From Nonomuraea muscovyensis (GTDB lineage Bacteria > Actinomycetota > Actinomycetes > Streptosporangiales > Streptosporangiaceae), in the NCBI RefSeq assembly GCF_014207745.1, contig NZ_JACHJB010000002.1, positions 1,240,001 through 1,304,000 on the forward strand: DNA of 64,000 nt, given 5' to 3'. The notes under the pieces are model-generated. The model saw only the letters and a list, made by a program, of their open reading frames with translations. It did not search any database and was not told where the DNA came from. Position 1 is the stretch's first letter; every line of letters starts with the position of its first letter. Position numbers and translations under genes: made by a program. Positions 60,741 through 64,000 of the stretch are shown in pieces.

Positions 60741-62238
60741 GAGCATCCTCCACCTCGGTGACGGCCAGCGCCATCACGGAGTCCTGGGTCGCCTCGGCGG
60801 CCTCCAGCTCGCCGACGAGCCTGCCTCTGGCCATGACGAGGACGCGGTCGCTCATCCCGAGGATCTCGGGCAGATCGCTGGAGATCATGAGCACCGCGTG
60901 TCCGGAGGCGGTGAGCGAATTGATCAACTGGTAGATCTCGACCTTGGCGCCGACGTCGATGCCGCGCGTGGGCTCGTCGAGAATGAGCACGTGTGCGTCG
61001 GCGAGCAGCCACTTGCCGATCACGATCTTCTGCTGGTTGCCGCCCGACAGGGTGCGCACCTCCTGGCCGAGATGGCTCATGCGCACCCCGAGCTGTTCGG
61101 CGACCCGCCCGGCCGCCTCGCGCTGGCCGCCGCGGTCGACGAATCCGCCGTGGGTGGCGCGGCGCAGGGTCACCAGACCGAGGTTCTCGGCGATGTCGGC
61201 GCCCAGCACCAGCCCCTGGCCCTTCCGGTCCTCCGGGACCAGGCCGAGCCCGGCCTCCATGGCGGCGCGCACGTCTCCGGCGGGCAGCCGCCGCCCGCGC
61301 ACCAGCACCTCGCCGGAGTCGTACGGGTCGGCGCCGAACACCGCGCGGGCCACCTCGGTGCGGCCCGCGCCGACCAGCCCGGCCAGACCGACGACCTCGC
61401 CGGCGCGCACCTCGAAGGACACATCGGCGAACGCGCCGGCGCGGCTGAGCCCCTCGACCTGGAGCAGCGGCTCGCCGGCCCGCTGGGCCTGGCGCGGGAA
61501 CTGCTGGTCGATGGGCCGGCCGACCATGAGGCGGATGAGCTCCTCCTCGGACGTGCTCGCCGGCACCTGCTCGACGGAGCGGCCGTCGCGCAGCACCGTC
61601 ACCCGGTCGCCGATCTGGACGATCTCCTCCAGGTGGTGGGTGATGAACACGATGGCCACGCCCCGCTCGCGGAGCTGCCTGACCAGGCCGAACAGCCGCT
61701 CGACCTCGGTGGTGGTGAGCACCGCCGTGGGCTCGTCCATGATGAGGACGCGGGCGTTCAGGGCGAGCGCCTTGGCGATCTCCAGCATCTGCATCTGCGC
61801 GATGCCCAGGTCGGCGACGCGGGTGTGCGGGTCGACGTCGACCCCGACCAGGTCGAGCATGCCGCGCGCCTGCTCGTGCATCCGCCGCGTGTCGACGAGC
61901 CCGAACCTCCTGGGCGGGCGGCCCAGGGCCAGGTTCTCGCCGACGGTGAGCTGGGGGACCAGGTTGAATTCCTGGTAGATCGTGGCGATGCCGAGCCGCT
62001 GGGCGTCGCTCGCCGTGCGGATCTCGACGGGCTCGCCGTCGACGAGGATGCGCCCGGCGTCCGGCTGGTAGGCGCCGGAGAGCATCTTGATGAGGGTGCT
62101 CTTGCCGGCGCCGTTCTCGCCGAGCAGGACGTGGACCTCGCCCTCGCGCAGGTCGAAGTCGACACCGTCCAGTGCCACCACGCCGGGGAACCTCTTGCCG
62201 AGCTTCTCCACGCGCAGGATCTCCCGTGCCTGGCTCAC
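60730..62238 (-). CDS. rbsA: ribose ABC transporter ATPase
   Basis: 502-residue tandem ATPase. Seen: first domain with LGENGAGKSTLIKMLSG, GIAQMQMLEIAKAL and LIMDEPTAVLT; second domain with the degenerate Walker A GLVGAGRTEVARAVFG, signature LSGGNQQKIVIGKWL and ILDEPTRGIDVGAK, the normal pattern of RbsA. GTG at 62238 overlaps the rbsR stop (GTGA). Works with rbsC and rbsB. Confidence 0.94.
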   Translation of the reverse strand: MSQAREILRVEKLGKRFPGVVALDGVDFDLREGEVHVLLGENGAGKSTLIKMLSGAYQPDAGRILVDGEPVEIRTASDAQRLGIATIYQEFNLVPQLTVGENLALGRPPRRFGLVDTRRMHEQARGMLDLVGVDVDPHTRVADLGIAQMQMLEIAKALALNARVLIMDEPTAVLTTTEVERLFGLVRQLRERGVAIVFITHHLEEIVQIGDRVTVLRDGRSVEQVPASTSEEELIRLMVGRPIDQQFPRQAQRAGEPLLQVEGLSRAGAFADVSFEVRAGEVVGLAGLVGAGRTEVARAVFGADPYDSGEVLVRGRRLPAGDVRAAMEAGLGLVPEDRKGQGLVLGADIAENLGLVTLRRATHGGFVDRGGQREAAGRVAEQLGVRMSHLGQEVRTLSGGNQQKIVIGKWLLADAHVLILDEPTRGIDVGAKVEIYQLINSLTASGHAVLMISSDLPEILGMSDRVLVMARGRLVGELEAAEATQDSVMALAVTEVEDARVH

Positions 62239-63320
62239 GAGCCGGCCTCCTTTCGCCGTCCGTCCGACTGGCGCACCTCCGCCGCCGCCCGGTCCTCCCC
62301 GTCCGACTGGCGCGCCTCCACCGCCGCCCGGGCCTCTCCGCACGACTCGCGGATCACGAGCGCCGCCGGCAACACGACCGACTCGGCGGTTTTGCCCCGC
62401 AGCGCGTCGAGAATCACCCGGACCGCGAGCCGGCCCAACTCGGCGGTGGGCTGGCTGATCGCGGTGATGCGCGGCTGGATGTGGTTGAACCACGGGACGT
62501 CGTCGAACGAGGCCACCGCGACGTCGCCGGGGATGTCGAGCCCGCGCCTGCGGATCTCGTCGAGGGCGCCCAGAGCCATGAGGTTGTCGCCCAGGAAGAT
62601 CGCCTGCGGCGGCTCGGGCAGGTCGAGGAGCTCGGCGGTGATCCGCTGGCCGCTGCCGGCGCGGAAGTCGCCGACCCGCACGTACTCCGCGGGCACCCGC
62701 AGGCCGTGGTCGGCCGCCGCGCGCAGGAAGGCCGCGGTCCGCTCGCGGCCGGTGGACAGGGTGCCGGGCCCGGAGACGAAGGCGACCCGCCGGTGCCCGA
62801 GGGCGCGCAGGTGGGCGACGAGCTCGGTGATGGCCGCGGCGCCGTCGGCCCGCACGGACGGGACGTCGATCCCGGTCAGCGTCCGGTCCAGGAAGACCAG
62901 CGGCCGCTGCCCCTTGCTGACCTCCTCCACCAGCGGCGTCACCTCGGCGGTGGGGCAGATGATCAGTCCGTCGACCCGCTGTTCCATCAGGGTGCGCACG
63001 TAGTGGTCCTGCTGGTCGGCCCGTTCGTCGGCGTTGCCGATGACGACGGTGTAGCCGGCCTCGCGCGCCTCGTCCTCCACGGCGCGCGCCAGCTCGGCGA
63101 AGAACGGGTTGAGGATGTCGCCGATGATCAGCCCGAGCGTCCTGGTGGCCTCGGTGCGCAGGGACCGGGCGACCGCGTTGGGGCGGTAGTTGAGCGTGGC
63201 CATGGCGTCGTGCACCCGGTTGCGCGTCTCCTCGGTGACCGAGGGGTTGTCGTTGAGCACCCGGGAGACCGTCGCGACGGACACGCCCGCCTGCGCGGCG
63301 ACGTCCTTGATGCGAGCCAC
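62235..63320 (-). CDS. rbsR: LacI family ribose operon repressor
   Basis: 361-residue repressor at the head of the operon it controls. Seen: LacI helix-turn-helix IKDVAAQAGVSVATVSRVLNDN at residues 4-26, the hinge, and a periplasmic-binding core with TLGLIIGDILNPFFAELARAVEDEA. The last 30 residues carry a duplicated element (VEARQSDG and AEVRQSDG) from a tandem repeat near 62265-62330. GTG at 63320 with GGAGGTCAG upstream. Two operators lie 10-47 bases upstream. Confidence 0.92.
   Translation of the reverse strand: MARIKDVAAQAGVSVATVSRVLNDNPSVTEETRNRVHDAMATLNYRPNAVARSLRTEATRTLGLIIGDILNPFFAELARAVEDEAREAGYTVVIGNADERADQQDHYVRTLMEQRVDGLIICPTAEVTPLVEEVSKGQRPLVFLDRTLTGIDVPSVRADGAAAITELVAHLRALGHRRVAFVSGPGTLSTGRERTAAFLRAAADHGLRVPAEYVRVGDFRAGSGQRITAELLDLPEPPQAIFLGDNLMALGALDEIRRRGLDIPGDVAVASFDDVPWFNHIQPRITAISQPTAELGRLAVRVILDALRGKTAESVVLPAALVIRESCGEARAAVEARQSDGEDRAAAEVRQSDGRRKEAGS
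62260..62335. repeat. direct repeat in rbsR 3' end
   Basis: A CGTCCGACTGGCGC(A/G)CCTCC(A/G)CCGCCGCCCGG-type element occurs twice about 39 bases apart and encodes the duplicated RQSDG tail of the repressor. Confidence 0.6.
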
Positions 63321-63329
63321 CTGACCTCC

Positions 63330-63367
63330 ATGTAATCGGTTTCATGAGGGTATGTAATCGGTTACAT
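63330..63367. promoter_or_regulatory. two LacI-type operators before rbsR
   Basis: ATGTAATCGGTTACAT at 63352-63367 and ATGTAATCGGTTTCAT at 63330-63345, both with the central CG of LacI-family sites and spaced 22 bases (two helical turns) apart. TTCACA upstream on the minus strand may be the -35. The sites fit autoregulation of the rbs operon by RbsR. Confidence 0.8.
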
Positions 63368-63535
63368 GATTGTGAACAGGGTCGCACTGTGATTCAAGTC
63401 ACATCGATAGGGCGTACGGCGACACGGACGCGCGCGGCGACATGGGGCCTACGGCGCTACGACATGCGGCCCGGACGACGGCACGGGCGTGTACGGGCAC
63501 CCCTCCCTGCGGAGCCGGCGCTACGGTGGTGGGTC

Positions 63536-64000
63536 ATGAGACTGGCCCACGGCATGATCGCGGCACCGCTCGTCGCCGCCCTGGCCGCGTGCGGCGGCGT
63601 GGCGGGTGGGGTGACGGGCGACTCGGCGGCCGCCCGGCGACCCGTGTCCGGCGACCCGCGCACCGCTGCCGCACCCTCCTCCCCCACGCCGGGCGCCCCA
63701 CCCGCCGCTTCCACGGCGTCCGAGGGAGCTGGGGCGTCCGAAGGAGCCGCGGCGGCGGGCGCGCCCGGGGACGCGCCCGCGCCCGACGCCCGCATCCCGA
63801 CCGACCCCGCCCGGCTCGCCGCCGCCCTGCACGAGACCACGACCGCGCTCGGCCGGGCCGTCGACGCCTGGCGCGCGTCCTCGGCCGAGCAGCCGCCTCA
63901 GCAGGTCGTCCTGCTCGCCCTGCACCACCAGCGCGTCTACCGCGCGATGGCCCGGGACGCCATGCTCGCCCAGCGGACGATCAAGAAGTTGCCCGCGGCG
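63536..64000 (+). CDS. lipoprotein, partial at right edge
   Basis: A frame open from ATG 63536 to the window end (155 codons) starts MRLAHGMIAAPLVAALAACGG, a signal with lipobox ALAAC, followed by an Ala/Pro/Gly-rich linker of about 70 residues and then a helical domain (ARLAAALHETTTALGRAVDAW, LLALHHQRVYRAMARD, RTIKKLPA). The helical part resembles the front of actinobacterial lipoproteins that carry a lytic transglycosylase domain further on, but that domain lies beyond the edge. The opposite-strand readings here are shadows. Confidence 0.7.
   Translation, partial: MRLAHGMIAAPLVAALAACGGVAGGVTGDSAAARRPVSGDPRTAAAPSSPTPGAPPAASTASEGAGASEGAAAAGAPGDAPAPDARIPTDPARLAAALHETTTALGRAVDAWRASSAEQPPQQVVLLALHHQRVYRAMARDAMLAQRTIKKLPAA

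Noticed and set aside
60730..63387. 885-codon reading fusing rbsA to upstream sequence
   Set aside because: The extra N-terminal part is a shadow of the LacI gene; rbsA starts at the GTG overlapping the rbsR stop.
63457..63928. Minus-strand ORFs at the right end
   Set aside because: They oppose a plus-strand lipoprotein frame with a signal peptide, lipobox and no stop, which is the better reading.

Overview
The window is very GC-rich and reads as actinobacterial chromosome: strong third-position GC, many GTG starts, stop/start overlaps of the ATGA and GTGA kind, CGNR, MmyB-type XRE, HxlR and DesK/NarL regulators, an arginine-rich proteome and lipobox proteins. The gene set suggests a filamentous soil actinomycete, possibly Streptosporangiaceae; this is inferred from gene families, not from a marker gene. 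No rRNA, tRNA, CRISPR array, transposase or phage gene was recognised. The window is accessory-like: small regulator-enzyme modules, several decayed genes and short tandem duplications.

Layout. 1-6.1 kb: an aromatic acid cluster with a flavin hydroxylase (cut by the left edge) coupled to an aryl-acid:CoA/AMP ligase, and divergently an aromatic-acid MFS carrier followed by a secreted tannase/MHETase-like esterase. The logic is ester cleavage outside, uptake, CoA activation, ring hydroxylation; two TGAC-N6-GTCA sites lie between the arms. 6.2-15.5 kb: a TPR-like protein, a TetR/serine-hydrolase pair, release factor 3 (prfC) with an overlapping leader ORF, a SulP transporter with a MerR regulator, an amidohydrolase, an NmrA relic and a VOC protein. 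16-25.2 kb: an ABC-F protein, a second serine hydrolase, CGNR regulator/alpha-beta hydrolase, a CGNR-tyrosine phosphatase pair behind an arginase-fold enzyme, and MarR with azoreductase/SDR. 25.6-28.1 kb: a formamide module (fmdB-like, amiS/ureI channel, fmdA).

28.1-35.7 kb is a degraded stretch: TetR, LuxR and possible MerR relics, a Cys/His-rich orphan protein, a GH-like TIM barrel, an XRE regulator preceded by tandem mini-ORFs, an esterase with a decayed repeat of its own 3' end, a lipoprotein and a lone MecA_N-type domain. 35.7-42.1 kb holds SDR/NmrA/LysR, MFS/HxlR and IRED-like oxidoreductase modules and a DUF488 protein. 42.2-49.5 kb holds a zinc-ribbon protein, a secreted CAP protein, a GT39-like membrane protein, a large membrane protein and a compact second-type Rho. 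49.7-55.4 kb is an ABC-2 exporter (two permeases, one with a large ectodomain, and an ATPase) divergent from a DesK/NarL two-component pair. 55.5-57.4 kb: MATE efflux protein and a DHFR-like reductase. 57.4-63.4 kb: a ribose operon rbsR-rbsA-rbsC-rbsB-rbsK-rbsD with two LacI-type operators, mostly joined by GTGA overlaps. The right edge cuts a lipoprotein gene.

Most enzymes are paired with a divergent or adjacent transcription factor, and the palindromes between them make several regulons predictable. The items most worth following are the prfC leader ORF with its UGAC stop, the compact Rho paralogue, the ABC-2 permease ectodomain, the histidine kinase with a GGGH-repeat ATP lid, the mini-ORF duplication before the XRE gene and the orphan MecA_N protein.
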